Assembly: GCA_937928575.1 (NCBI GenBank)
Contig: CALFWW010000259.1
Span: 1 to 38,562 of the forward strand
Length of the DNA stretch: 38,562 nucleotides
DNA from: an uncultured Saprospiraceae bacterium
GTDB taxonomy: Bacteria > Bacteroidota > Bacteroidia > Chitinophagales > Saprospiraceae
Direction: 5' to 3'
Part shown: positions 5,140-13,722 of the stretch, piece after piece
Layout of the letters: each line of letters begins with the position of its first letter
How positions within the stretch are numbered: position 1 is the stretch's first letter
Program-made: the position numbers and the translations under genes
The notes under the pieces: generated by a model
The model's input: the letters and a program-made list of their open reading frames with translations, nothing else
Databases searched by the model: none
What the model was told of the DNA's origin: nothing

Positions 5140-6735
5140 TTACTTAATCTTGAAAACAACACTAGACAACTTACGTCCAGCGCTATCACCAGGGCATCTT
5201 GCTTTTACTTTATCGAAGTAGTAAGTATCACCAGGTTTCGCTTGCATTACAGCTCTCTTTGCTGCGTCTCCGTATCTTGCTCCACCGTTAACGTGTGAAA
5301 CAGGATCTTGACGTTTTGCAACACGTGTTATTTCGTAACCTTGGATTTTACACTTCGCATCAAAGTCGAATCCTTCAAGGATTGCAGCTAAACCAAGTTG
5401 AGCTTTAAACTCACCGTTTGGCATAACACCACCTTTCTTGTTTGGACCAGCACCTAAAGCAGGTGTTGGATCAGGAATACGCTTCACACGGAATGGGAAA
5501 TTAGTAGGTTTCAAACCACCACCCGAAACTGTGATTTTAGCTTCACCAGGTCTTGATGCAGTCGCAATGTAACCACCTCTTCCATCTTTCTTTAAAGTAA
5601 CACCAGAAGCGTTTACTTTTAAAGCATTTGAAGAGATACCTGCAGCTGTTACTGATACTGGATTATCTACACCGATGTAAAATACATTCATTTTTGTAGC
5701 AGCAACGTTACAAGAACGTTCACCTACTTCATATTCGAATGATCCTTTTTCTCTTGTTACTTCACCCGTTACTGGATTTTTGATAGAGATGTTTACGTTG
5801 TATTTCTTGACACCAGTTGATCCTGCAGTAGCTGTATAAGTAGCAACACCACCTTTTACAGGTACAGAAGAACCGTCAACTTGTACTGACATTCCACTGA
5901 TTTTATCACTGGATGCACTCAAGAACAATTCAGTTTCAAATTTTTCACCTTTGATCACGTAACTTTTCTTTGGTGCTGATACAACGCGGAATTTATTGAA
6001 AACAATATCTTCACCACCAACTTTTCCCATTAAATAATTCAAAACAGCTGTTTCAGAGCTTTTTGCATCATTTTTCATTTTGGTTAACATTGGTAGCACT
6101 GCTTGTACAGGCATGTGACCGAAGTTAAAGTGACCCCAACTTGGTTTACCGGAGGTTTCCCAATCAGAGTCAACTTTCATCGAGATCTTATCTGCGTATG
6201 CAGCTTGATCTTCTTTGTCAATAAACTCCATGAATTTCCCTTGATATTCCTCAATCATTGCCTTCAACTCTTCAGCTTTACCACCCGCTCCGGTTGGATC
6301 ACCTCCAATCATTAAACGCGTAGTGATATCAAAATTCTTTTTGTTTTTAAGATCTTTTCTCTTCAATTCTCCAGTTTCCTTATCTTCTTTCATGACATAA
6401 TCTTCGTCATCTATTACTCCATCTTTATTAGAGTCAGATAATCTTAGAATAATGGCATCAATTGAATCAGAGAAAGTTTTGGAAAGTGCCATTGCTGGCC
6501 CTGTTCTATCTGCATACTTACCGAGTTTCTTCATGTCTTTTTTAGCAAGACGTGCAACTTCAGCAGGTATGTTTGCATTTGCTTTGTCGAGAACATCATT
6601 TGATTTTTTCAGTCCTTTATCGACAAGCTTGAATGCGTTGAATATTTCCGCAGAAACGTTTAGTGCCAACATCGCAGTTAGTACTAAGTACATGATGTTG
6701 ATCATCAGTTGCCGCGGTTCCTTAGGTATTGACAT
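5140..6735 (-). CDS. gldM: GldM, T9SS motor shaft
   Basis: 531 residues. There is one transmembrane helix near the N-terminus (about residues 12-30), preceded by MSIPKEPRQLM with R8 and Y16, which match the Arg and Tyr important in Flavobacterium GldM. A long alpha-helical domain and beta-rich domains follow, ending RKLSSVVFKIK. With GldL it forms the proton-driven inner-membrane motor, and its shaft contacts the GldK/GldN ring. It lies between gldL (36 bp upstream) and gldN (21 bp downstream). The canonical position in the cluster marks this copy, not the one at 1995-3599, as the orthologue. Confidence 0.97.
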   Translation of the reverse strand: MSIPKEPRQLMINIMYLVLTAMLALNVSAEIFNAFKLVDKGLKKSNDVLDKANANIPAEVARLAKKDMKKLGKYADRTGPAMALSKTFSDSIDAIILRLSDSNKDGVIDDEDYVMKEDKETGELKRKDLKNKKNFDITTRLMIGGDPTGAGGKAEELKAMIEEYQGKFMEFIDKEDQAAYADKISMKVDSDWETSGKPSWGHFNFGHMPVQAVLPMLTKMKNDAKSSETAVLNYLMGKVGGEDIVFNKFRVVSAPKKSYVIKGEKFETELFLSASSDKISGMSVQVDGSSVPVKGGVATYTATAGSTGVKKYNVNISIKNPVTGEVTREKGSFEYEVGERSCNVAATKMNVFYIGVDNPVSVTAAGISSNALKVNASGVTLKKDGRGGYIATASRPGEAKITVSGGGLKPTNFPFRVKRIPDPTPALGAGPNKKGGVMPNGEFKAQLGLAAILEGFDFDAKCKIQGYEITRVAKRQDPVSHVNGGARYGDAAKRAVMQAKPGDTYYFDKVKARCPGDSAGRKLSSVVFKIK

Positions 6736-6771
6736 ATCTTATTCTGTTTTTAATTGGTTTGAAAATTCGTA

Positions 6772-7368
6772 TTAAGCGTCTTTGCGAATGTTAGACATTG
6801 CAGACAATACGTTTCCATAAACAGTGTTCAATGAACCTAAGTTTTTGTTTAAAGCAGAAAGTTGCTCCTTGTAAACTCTAGTATCATCTAAAGAGTCTCC
6901 AAGATTAGCCATTGCTTCATTCATCTTAGTATAGAAATTACCCATTGATTTAATCTGGTCACCTGTTCCTGAGAAATCCACTTCTTGAAGCGCTTTCAAA
7001 GACCCTAAGCTCTTAGACATCGATTGTAATTCATTCAACATACCTCCTAACTTTTGCTCAACTACTTCACCGTTTAGTGAACGTTGGTTTTCGTCGAAGT
7101 CAGCTATACCATTTTGAATTGGCGATAATTTAGCGTTGTGAGAATCCAATCCTGGATACAATTTTTCCCAATAGTAGTCCTTTTCTGGAGGCAAAATTCC
7201 AAGTAGTAAGAATAAGAATGCTTCAGTACAAAGACCGATTGTTAACATTTCAGATCCTCCTTCCCAACTTTGGATTTTGAAAAGTGCACCCATCATAACG
7301 ATTGCTGCTCCTGCTCCAATGATAAAGTTTTTTAGATATTTAAATCCTTTTGATTTGTAGAAAGCCAT
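6772..7368 (-). CDS. gldL: GldL, inner-membrane motor protein of T9SS
   Basis: 198 residues. Two membrane helices lie within the first 60 residues (about 13-32 and 41-58), followed by a cytoplasmic coiled-coil tail. Glu49 in helix 2 (GLCTEAFLFLL) matches the conserved Glu that takes part in proton-motive-force coupling in the F. johnsoniae motor. GldL forms a pentamer around two GldM helices. The motif GALFKIQSWEGGSEML is typical. The 244-bp gap to gldK contains a terminator-like hairpin, so gldLMN may have its own promoter. Confidence 0.97.
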   Translation of the reverse strand: MAFYKSKGFKYLKNFIIGAGAAIVMMGALFKIQSWEGGSEMLTIGLCTEAFLFLLLGILPPEKDYYWEKLYPGLDSHNAKLSPIQNGIADFDENQRSLNGEVVEQKLGGMLNELQSMSKSLGSLKALQEVDFSGTGDQIKSMGNFYTKMNEAMANLGDSLDDTRVYKEQLSALNKNLGSLNTVYGNVLSAMSNIRKDA

Positions 7369-7532
7369 TTTTAAATCCTTTTTAAATGGTTAGTTAATTT
7401 TATTTTAATACGGGTTTTTTGATAATTGGTTTCTTACATCCATAATTGGATATCTAGAAAAAGTAACAACAACAACCAATATGATTATCAATTAGGTAGG
7501 TTCTATTTTTACAGTGTCCTGTGTTTTAATCC

Positions 7533-7580
7533 AAAAATGGTATAGGGCTCAAAAGCATTAAGCATTCCTATACCATTTTT
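7533..7580 (-). terminator. Terminator-like hairpin between gldK and gldL
   Basis: AAAAATGGTATAGG (7533-7546) pairs perfectly with CCTATACCATTTTT (7567-7580) around a 20-nt loop. A U-run follows on either strand. It lies between gldK and gldL and probably lowers read-through from gldK. Confidence 0.75.
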
Positions 7581-7612
7581 AGATCTATAATTATTCAAGG
7601 TTAAAGTGATTT

Positions 7613-8860
7613 TTAGAAGTCATTCATTGATCTACCTAAGAAGGTAAGTGCACAACGAAATCCAACATAACTCTTAGTCGTATCTTCATACTCCCAGTGT
7701 CTAGTACCAGTTTGCATAAAAAATGCAATATCCTTCCAAGATCCACCTCTGATTACTTTACGCTTGTATGCTTCAGAGTCATCATCTTTACTATCATATC
7801 TTAAATCAGGATTCAAATCGTGGATGAATGAGTATGCATTTTCGTGAAAAGCAGAAGAAGTCCATTCAGCTGCGTTTCCAGCCATGTTGTAAAGACCATA
7901 GTCATTCGGGAAATAAGCATCTGCTTTAACTGTGTATAAACCACCATCTTCTGGATAATTTCCACGACCTGGCTTAAAGTTCGCTAGCAAACAGCCTTTT
8001 GCATTTCTGGTGTAGTATCCACCCCAAGGGTATGGCGCTTGATCGTGTCCACCTCTTGCCGCATATTCCCACTCGTGTTCGAAAGGTAATCTGAAATCTT
8101 CAGAATTTACTTCTCCTTCAACAGCACCCATATAAGAATTCCACAACTTGGTTCTCCAATAACAGAATGCGTTTGCAGTTTCCCAACTAACACCAACCAC
8201 TGGATAATCATCGAATGCAGGGTGCCAGAAATAGTTACGTGTCATTGGCTCATTATAAGAATAAGCGAAATCACGAACCCAGCAAAGTGTATCAGGATAG
8301 ATATTTACATTATTTCTTTTGATGAAAGAACTTCTCGGAGAACGGCCTCTGTCGTGTGCAGCAGACTGCCAATTGTACCATTCGTACTCATATTGCATTT
8401 TGGAAACGTCTAATTCACGCTTACCAGCAAATTTATCATCTCCTTGGTAATAAAGGTCTTCTAATTCTTCACTAGACCAATCCAATTCTTCTTCCCAATC
8501 AATATATTGATTACCAAAATCATCTTCCATGTAATGATCCATATATGAATGTGCTAAAGAGTCTTTGACCCAGTAAACAAACTGACGATACTCATTGTTG
8601 GTAACTTCAGTATCATCCATGTAGAATCCTTGGATTGAGATTGATTTAGATCTTTGGATATAGGTATTAGCGATATCTTGATCGCCAGGACCGATATGCA
8701 AAGTTCCTGATGGGATGTAAACCATACCGTAAGGATTGATTCCCTTCCATGTCGGTCTGTCGATTACACCAATTAATTGACCATTTTGCTTTGTACCACA
8801 AGAGGTAACAATCACTGAGAGAAGCAAAAATACAATTGAAGTTTTAAGTAGTTTCTTCAT
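7613..8860 (-). CDS. gldK: GldK, T9SS ring lipoprotein
   Basis: 415 residues. The lipobox VTSC puts the lipidated Cys at 21. The rest is a formylglycine-generating-enzyme-like (SUMF1) fold, shown by GxHxxAPYPWGG-type segments, YGLYNMAGNAAEWTSS and VIRGGSW...TRHWEY...VGFRCAL. I do not see the catalytic cysteines of true formylglycine-generating enzymes, as expected for GldK. It forms the outer-membrane-anchored ring with GldN. It begins the gldKLMN series and is followed by the hairpin at 7533-7580. Confidence 0.96.
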   Translation of the reverse strand: MKKLLKTSIVFLLLSVIVTSCGTKQNGQLIGVIDRPTWKGINPYGMVYIPSGTLHIGPGDQDIANTYIQRSKSISIQGFYMDDTEVTNNEYRQFVYWVKDSLAHSYMDHYMEDDFGNQYIDWEEELDWSSEELEDLYYQGDDKFAGKRELDVSKMQYEYEWYNWQSAAHDRGRSPRSSFIKRNNVNIYPDTLCWVRDFAYSYNEPMTRNYFWHPAFDDYPVVGVSWETANAFCYWRTKLWNSYMGAVEGEVNSEDFRLPFEHEWEYAARGGHDQAPYPWGGYYTRNAKGCLLANFKPGRGNYPEDGGLYTVKADAYFPNDYGLYNMAGNAAEWTSSAFHENAYSFIHDLNPDLRYDSKDDDSEAYKRKVIRGGSWKDIAFFMQTGTRHWEYEDTTKSYVGFRCALTFLGRSMNDF

Positions 8861-9099
8861 TATAACACCCGAGTTTAACTTTAGATCGATGAATTTAGTC
8901 TAAAGTGAATGTAAATATAGTTGTTTGTGTGTTTTATAAGAAATAAATTTTTGTATTTCTTAGTATCACAATTTATTCATAAACCACACAACCTTATTCT
9001 AACGATTTTAATTGGGGAAATTGTATATTCCAAATAATTTAACTCATTTGAGCGTAAGCTGCATAAAAATAGGAAAGTAATATGATTAAAAAGCCATAC

Positions 9100-10086
9100 C
9101 TACAAAAAACGTGGATTATAAATCACATTTTGTAGTTTTCCTTGCCCAAACTCTTTATTTAGGTTGTAATTTATCAAAATTTCATGTGATCCTTGACTTA
9201 CTGAATTGTATGAGGAAATCGATAAATCATAGCTATACGCTAATGTTAAATTTTCATTCATCTTAAATCCAGCAATGAATGCCACCGCATCCAGGTTGAG
9301 ATCACTATATCCTCTTAAAGAAACGCCTCCAAGAAGGAAATCATTGTAATTTGCCATGATAGCAACATATGTTTGCAGATAATTTTGATCCATCTTGACA
9401 AATCCTGAGGGGGAAATCTCGATATCACTTGTCAGTTGCCAATAATATGCCAAATAGAAGAAGTAATGCCGGTTTAAAGTGAAATTAAAATCCGTTTCTG
9501 AAAAATTTAGTTCATTGCCCAATAAGTTATCCGCAGATACCCCTGCTTCAAATCTATCATTTTTAAACATAACTCCTACTCTAGAGGTTGGTGCAACCGC
9601 TGTTTCCAATACGATTGAAAGCTCAGGATCATTATGACTAATAATATTTCCATCCATATCATAATTACCTTCTGGAGCTCGCAACTTCGAACCATCAATG
9701 GATTTTTGAATCAGTCCTGCTCCTCCACTTAAGGATAAAACGGATGACTTTCCTAAGTTATAATTGTAATTGTAGGAAATCCCAACATTTGTTGTTCGTT
9801 CAGGGCCACCGATGTCATTGGAGAAAGATAAACCAAGACCTCCATGCAAATAATACAATGGCATATGAATGTTTACATGCTGCGAAGACGGACTTCCTTC
9901 CAAACCGACCCATTGCTTCCGATATACACCGGTAGCACTTAATGAGTTATCCATTCCAGCATAAGCAGGATTGAACGCATATTTGTTTAGCATATACATC
10001 GTGTATTGTTCAGCTTGTTGAGCTAAAAGTTGACACGAAAAAAGTATTGTAATGAATGATATTGTAAAATATTTTCTCATACTCAA
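9100..10086 (-). CDS. porP: PorP/SprF family outer-membrane protein of T9SS
   Basis: 328 residues with a signal peptide (MSMRKYFTIS..., cleavage near LLAQ, residues 1-22). The family signature follows: QYTMYMLNKYAFNPAYAGM, then alternating beta strands ending YNLNKEFGQGKL. PorP/SprF proteins are 14-stranded barrels that work with T9SS cargo, including anchoring of type B proteins. A porP/sprF gene directly upstream of gldK is the usual arrangement. Either symbol would be used; I choose porP because of that position. It is 239 bp from gldK. Confidence 0.9.
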   Translation of the reverse strand: MSMRKYFTISFITILFSCQLLAQQAEQYTMYMLNKYAFNPAYAGMDNSLSATGVYRKQWVGLEGSPSSQHVNIHMPLYYLHGGLGLSFSNDIGGPERTTNVGISYNYNYNLGKSSVLSLSGGAGLIQKSIDGSKLRAPEGNYDMDGNIISHNDPELSIVLETAVAPTSRVGVMFKNDRFEAGVSADNLLGNELNFSETDFNFTLNRHYFFYLAYYWQLTSDIEISPSGFVKMDQNYLQTYVAIMANYNDFLLGGVSLRGYSDLNLDAVAFIAGFKMNENLTLAYSYDLSISSYNSVSQGSHEILINYNLNKEFGQGKLQNVIYNPRFL

Positions 10087-10307
10087 AGCAACTGAAATAT
10101 TTAAACTTATTCCAATATATTATAAGTACGTCAAGAATGTACTATTTGTTTTAACACTTCTCCTTTTTTAACACGTTTGCGACATTTATTTTCAATAAAT
10201 CATTGATTCACAAATAATTTAACAGCTGTTAGAAAATTTATGTTGGTTTAAAAAGAATGATAAATAAATTGACTTGAGAAGGGGCAAAAGAATTGATAGC
10301 GTGCAAA

Positions 10308-11072
10308 TCAAATTTCTATATTCAAATTATCAAATGCTGGAAATATATTGTTAGGCAATTCGGTCTCCAATTCCTCATGTGTTGCAAGCCAGTGACTGAA
10401 ATGGGTGAAATAAGCAGTGTCTGGTTGGATTTCTTGAACAACTTCTATTGCTTGTTGTAATGTCAAATGAGAATGATGTTCTTTCCTACGGAGTGCATTT
10501 AGTGCTAACACCTTGCTCCCACGTATCTTTTCCATTTCCGAAAGCGAGATCGTTTTTGCATCCGTAACATAAGTGAAGTCGCCAATACGAAAACCAACAA
10601 TTCGCAATCGGCCATGCATTACTTCAATCGGTGTGATTTTGATTCCTGAAATTTCAAAGGAAACTTGAGGGTCAATAATATGGAGTCTTATTTGTGGTGC
10701 TCCAGGGTAAGCTTCATTTCTAAAAATATATTTAAACCGATCTTTCAATTCAATCGCCGTTCTTTCAATCGCATAAACATCCATTTGTTTTCCGGAATTG
10801 AAGTTGAATGGGCGAATATCATCCATCCCGATGATGTGATCATTGTGTTCGTGAGTGATCAGAATAGCATCCACATTCTTCACTTGGTTTGACAACATTT
10901 GTTGCCTAAAATCAGGTCCTACGTCAATAACAATATTCACATCATTGACTGAAATCATTGCTGAAGTTCTGAGCCGTTTATCTTTAGGATTGGTGCTCGA
11001 ACAAACTTTGCAATCGCAACCAATCATAGGGATGCCAGAAGAAGTGCCTGTACCAAGAAAGGTGACTTTCAA
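10308..11072 (-). CDS. Metallo-beta-lactamase fold hydrolase, PhnP-like
   Basis: 254 residues with the metal motif HEHNDH at 74-79 (H74, H76, D78, H79), plus GTSSGIPMIGC near the N-terminus, VMHGRL and TDAKT further on, and FSH near the C-terminus (HFSHW). The Gly-Thr-Ser-Ser-Gly-Ile-Pro opening and the CDCKVC Cys group resemble the PhnP/cyclic phosphodiesterase branch. The exact substrate is not clear. It is separated by 18 bp from the gene upstream (11091-11381), so the two are probably cotranscribed. Confidence 0.85.
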   Translation of the reverse strand: MKVTFLGTGTSSGIPMIGCDCKVCSSTNPKDKRLRTSAMISVNDVNIVIDVGPDFRQQMLSNQVKNVDAILITHEHNDHIIGMDDIRPFNFNSGKQMDVYAIERTAIELKDRFKYIFRNEAYPGAPQIRLHIIDPQVSFEISGIKITPIEVMHGRLRIVGFRIGDFTYVTDAKTISLSEMEKIRGSKVLALNALRRKEHHSHLTLQQAIEVVQEIQPDTAYFTHFSHWLATHEELETELPNNIFPAFDNLNIEI

Positions 11073-11090
11073 ATGATGGGTATTAATAAA

Positions 11091-11381
11091 TTATCCTTTT
11101 TGAGATTGAGATGTAGAGGTATCCAGTTGAGTGAACTTATGATACATTTCTAAAGAAGCTTCATCTAATTTTTCGGGATCAACTTCAAAAGTTCCAAGAA
11201 TTTCGATTAGAATATTGATCCTAGCTTCCACATCAAAAAATTTATTGATGACTGCTACATTTTTGTTTTCAACAATACAATAGCCAGATTTAAAATTACC
11301 TCGCTCATAACGTACCGTGTACTCATGCTGCTTCAATATCGTTTCCAACTTAGTTAAGGTAGTACGGTTGTATTTGAACAT
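11091..11381 (-). CDS. Conserved hypothetical protein, 96 aa
   Basis: Small soluble protein. It starts MFKYNRTTLTKLETILKQHEYTVRYERGNF and ends in a low-complexity TSTSQSQKG tail. There is no signal peptide or membrane helix. The first half looks like a compact alpha/beta fold, which may be a small subunit or regulator. I do not recognise a family. It is the first gene of the transcript that continues into the hydrolase at 10308-11072. Confidence 0.7.
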   Translation of the reverse strand: MFKYNRTTLTKLETILKQHEYTVRYERGNFKSGYCIVENKNVAVINKFFDVEARINILIEILGTFEVDPEKLDEASLEMYHKFTQLDTSTSQSQKG

Positions 11382-11538
11382 AGTATATCTTTGTAGATGA
11401 TTGTTTTAGTATTCTATTGTAAATATCGTAAAAATTAAGCGCTTGAATTATAAATGAGTAACCTATCTTTTACAAAAATGTGCCTTTTGCTGAATGAGAA
11501 TTGCTATTTTCACATATCATTAGTTTAGTTTCGATCAG

Positions 11539-12171
11539 ATGGCAAAAAAATTCGTTTACACAGTATTGGTTTTTCTAATTTGTCTGTTTACAAATAAAAA
11601 GTTAATTGGACAACAGAGATTTAGTGCTGGAATAATTGCAGGGGTTACTGCCTCTCAAATTGATGGAGATCTTTCAGCTGGTTTCAATAAAATAGGATTA
11701 TCAGGAGGATTAAAAGCCACTACTTTTTTGACGGATAAAGTCGATCTTAGTTTTGAAATTTTATTTAGCCAGAGGGGAAGTGTTGATGAAATAGATCGAA
11801 ACAATGCGTTTGTCCAACAAAAGTTGCATCTCAATTATGTAGCAGTTCCTGTCATAATGGGATACAATGATTGGTATGATGAAGAATTAGAATTTTATCA
11901 TATCAAATTTCAATTAGGGGGTTCTTATGGCCGGTTGATTGGATCCAATTTTTCAGAAGGAACGTGGCCGGTTGCAGTTGTTAACAACCTAAATGAGAAT
12001 AATATTAGTTGGCTGGTCGGAGCTACTTACTATTTAAATCCTAACATTGGTTTTACATTTAGATACAATAGCTTTATCACGCTACTTTTTAATACCAAAG
12101 ATTTTCCTTCATTGAATGCCGAATCATTGCGGAGTCGTTATCTAGACCTACACGCACTTTATATGTTTTAA
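11539..12171 (+). CDS. PorT-like outer-membrane beta-barrel protein
   Basis: 210 residues. A signal sequence (about 1-24, ending near LIGQQ) is followed by GITAGV-type strands (AGIIAGVTASQIDGD), the segment SGGLKATTFLTDKVDLSFEILFSQRG, and alternating hydrophobic strands to the C-terminal LHALYMF, which ends in aromatic Phe as expected of a barrel. This is the opacity/PorT-like barrel family, common in Bacteroidota. The specific role is unknown. A lipoprotein gene follows 13 bp downstream. Confidence 0.8.
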   Translation: MAKKFVYTVLVFLICLFTNKKLIGQQRFSAGIIAGVTASQIDGDLSAGFNKIGLSGGLKATTFLTDKVDLSFEILFSQRGSVDEIDRNNAFVQQKLHLNYVAVPVIMGYNDWYDEELEFYHIKFQLGGSYGRLIGSNFSEGTWPVAVVNNLNENNISWLVGATYYLNPNIGFTFRYNSFITLLFNTKDFPSLNAESLRSRYLDLHALYMF

Positions 12172-12184
12172 AATCACAAAACCT

Positions 12185-12700
12185 ATGTCCTTAGTTAGAA
12201 TTGTATTTTTTATCTCGATTGTTAGCTTGTCGATTTATAGCTGTACTGGAAATAGTACTCTTGAAAAAAAACCAACAGCCAATACGACCACTACTCCTGT
12301 GACAAAATCAGCAGGAAAATTAGTCGCCAATACGCTCCCGAGCATCTCTCAAGATCTGATGCAGAACATGTGGGAGACTTGTACCAACATTGATTACGTT
12401 TTTTACAATTATAGTTTTAGTATGAATCAAACTGAAGCAGCAAGTATTAAAAATACTTTGACGTATGTGTCTACTTCCGTTCCTCCTCAGTTGGATGAAG
12501 GTTGTGCACCTGTAGGGCGTGTATTTTTTGTTGCAGACGGAGAAAACTTGACCGAAGCTGAATTTTTTCTAGGGTCCGTTTGCAATTACTTTATCTTTTA
12601 TAAAGATGGAAAAAAGGTTGCTGCGAATATGATGACTCCAAAAGGGGAAGAATTTTTGAAAGGCACCATTCAGAGAGTTAACAGTGGAATGCCCAAATAA
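12185..12700 (+). CDS. Small lipoprotein of unknown function
   Basis: 171 residues with a lipobox near residue 20 (VSLSIYSC). A Thr/Pro-rich linker follows, then a compact domain containing three Cys (CTNIDYVFY, GCAPVG, VCNYFIF). It lies 13 bp after a barrel gene and 5 bp before ppx, so it is probably in one operon with both. I do not recognise the domain. Confidence 0.7.
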   Translation: MSLVRIVFFISIVSLSIYSCTGNSTLEKKPTANTTTTPVTKSAGKLVANTLPSISQDLMQNMWETCTNIDYVFYNYSFSMNQTEAASIKNTLTYVSTSVPPQLDEGCAPVGRVFFVADGENLTEAEFFLGSVCNYFIFYKDGKKVAANMMTPKGEEFLKGTIQRVNSGMPK

Positions 12701-12705
12701 TTTAT

Positions 12706-13614
12706 ATGCCCAAATTCGGAGTAATTGATCTAGGAACCAATACTTTCCATTTATTAATCGCTGAAGTTAATGAGCAAGAAGTTACAGAAATTTATCGCGA
12801 AAGAATTTTTGTGAAACTTGCCGAAGATGGTATTCACCAAATCGGAAATGGAGCATGGAATAGAGCTGTCCATGCAATTGGTAAATTCAAAACCATCTTG
12901 GATCATCAACAAGTTGAAAAAGTCAGTGCTTTCGGAACCGCTGGCCTGAGAAGCGCCAACAATTCATCTGAATTTATTGAAAAAATTAAAATTGATTACG
13001 ATCTTGATATTTCCGTAATTTCTGGAGATGAAGAGGCTAGACTTATTCACAAAGGAGTGATGGCTGCATTGGGTACATTGGACACCAGGAGTTTAATTAT
13101 GGATATCGGAGGTGGAAGTGTTGAATTCATAATTTGCGACAATGAAAATATTTATTGGGCACAAAGTTTTAAAATTGGAGTCGCGGTATTATTTAATAAT
13201 TTTCAACAACAAGATCCCATTTCTAAATCTGAAATTGAAAAAATCTTTCAACATTTAAAAACGACTTTGCTTCCACTACAAGATGCGCTTCAAAAAAATC
13301 ACACCACTACTTTGATCGGTGCATCCGGAACTTTTGATGTACTGGAAAATATGTTGGTCAAGGAAAAAACAAACCCCAACTTCGCTAACTTCCCTGCTCA
13401 TCAATTTCAAAATATTTATGACCGTATCATTTTTTCAAATTTGCAAGATCGACACGACAATCCTGAAATTCCAAATGATCGAGCTGAACTAATCACCGTT
13501 GCAATTGTGTTGTTAAAATATGTCATTCAACTAGCGCACACCAACGAAATAATTGTATCCTCTTATGCAATGAAAGAAGGGATTCTTCAAGAAATGCTAA
13601 TTCGATCACAGTAA
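12706..13614 (+). CDS. ppx: Exopolyphosphatase, Ppx/GppA family
   Basis: 302 residues with the ASKHA-fold motifs: FGVIDLGTNTFHLL at the start, SGDEEARL (about 104-111) and IMDIGGGSVEFI (about 128-139). The length matches the short Ppx/GppA forms that have only the two core domains. It hydrolyses terminal phosphate of polyphosphate or, in GppA, of pppGpp; the choice cannot be made from sequence. It lies 5 bp after the lipoprotein gene. It ends 108 bp before a promoter for the next gene. Confidence 0.9.
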   Translation: MPKFGVIDLGTNTFHLLIAEVNEQEVTEIYRERIFVKLAEDGIHQIGNGAWNRAVHAIGKFKTILDHQQVEKVSAFGTAGLRSANNSSEFIEKIKIDYDLDISVISGDEEARLIHKGVMAALGTLDTRSLIMDIGGGSVEFIICDNENIYWAQSFKIGVAVLFNNFQQQDPISKSEIEKIFQHLKTTLLPLQDALQKNHTTTLIGASGTFDVLENMLVKEKTNPNFANFPAHQFQNIYDRIIFSNLQDRHDNPEIPNDRAELITVAIVLLKYVIQLAHTNEIIVSSYAMKEGILQEMLIRSQ

Positions 13615-13647
13615 TAAAGTATCTAGTTTATAAACTCACTACGATTA

Positions 13648-13667
13648 TTTTTAGACTTGTCTAAAAA
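13648..13667 (+). promoter_or_regulatory. Candidate metalloregulator operator
   Basis: Perfect palindrome TTTTTAGAC-TT-GTCTAAAAA, 9-2-9. It has the size and A/T-flanked form of DtxR/MntR-family operators and lies directly upstream of the -33 box of a permease gene that itself encodes a DtxR-like domain. Confidence 0.65.
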
Positions 13668-13673
13668 TTTATT

Positions 13674-13703
13674 TTGTTCACATTAAAAATTTACTTAAAT
13701 TTG
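13674..13703 (+). promoter_or_regulatory. Bacteroidota-type promoter for the permease gene
   Basis: TTG at 13674-13676 and TAAATTTG (TAnnTTTG) at 13696-13703, spaced by 19 nt. It matches the consensus well. The expected start of transcription is about 15 nt before the ATG at 13723. Confidence 0.75.
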
Positions 13704-13722
13704 AAAAGAACAAATACATTCA

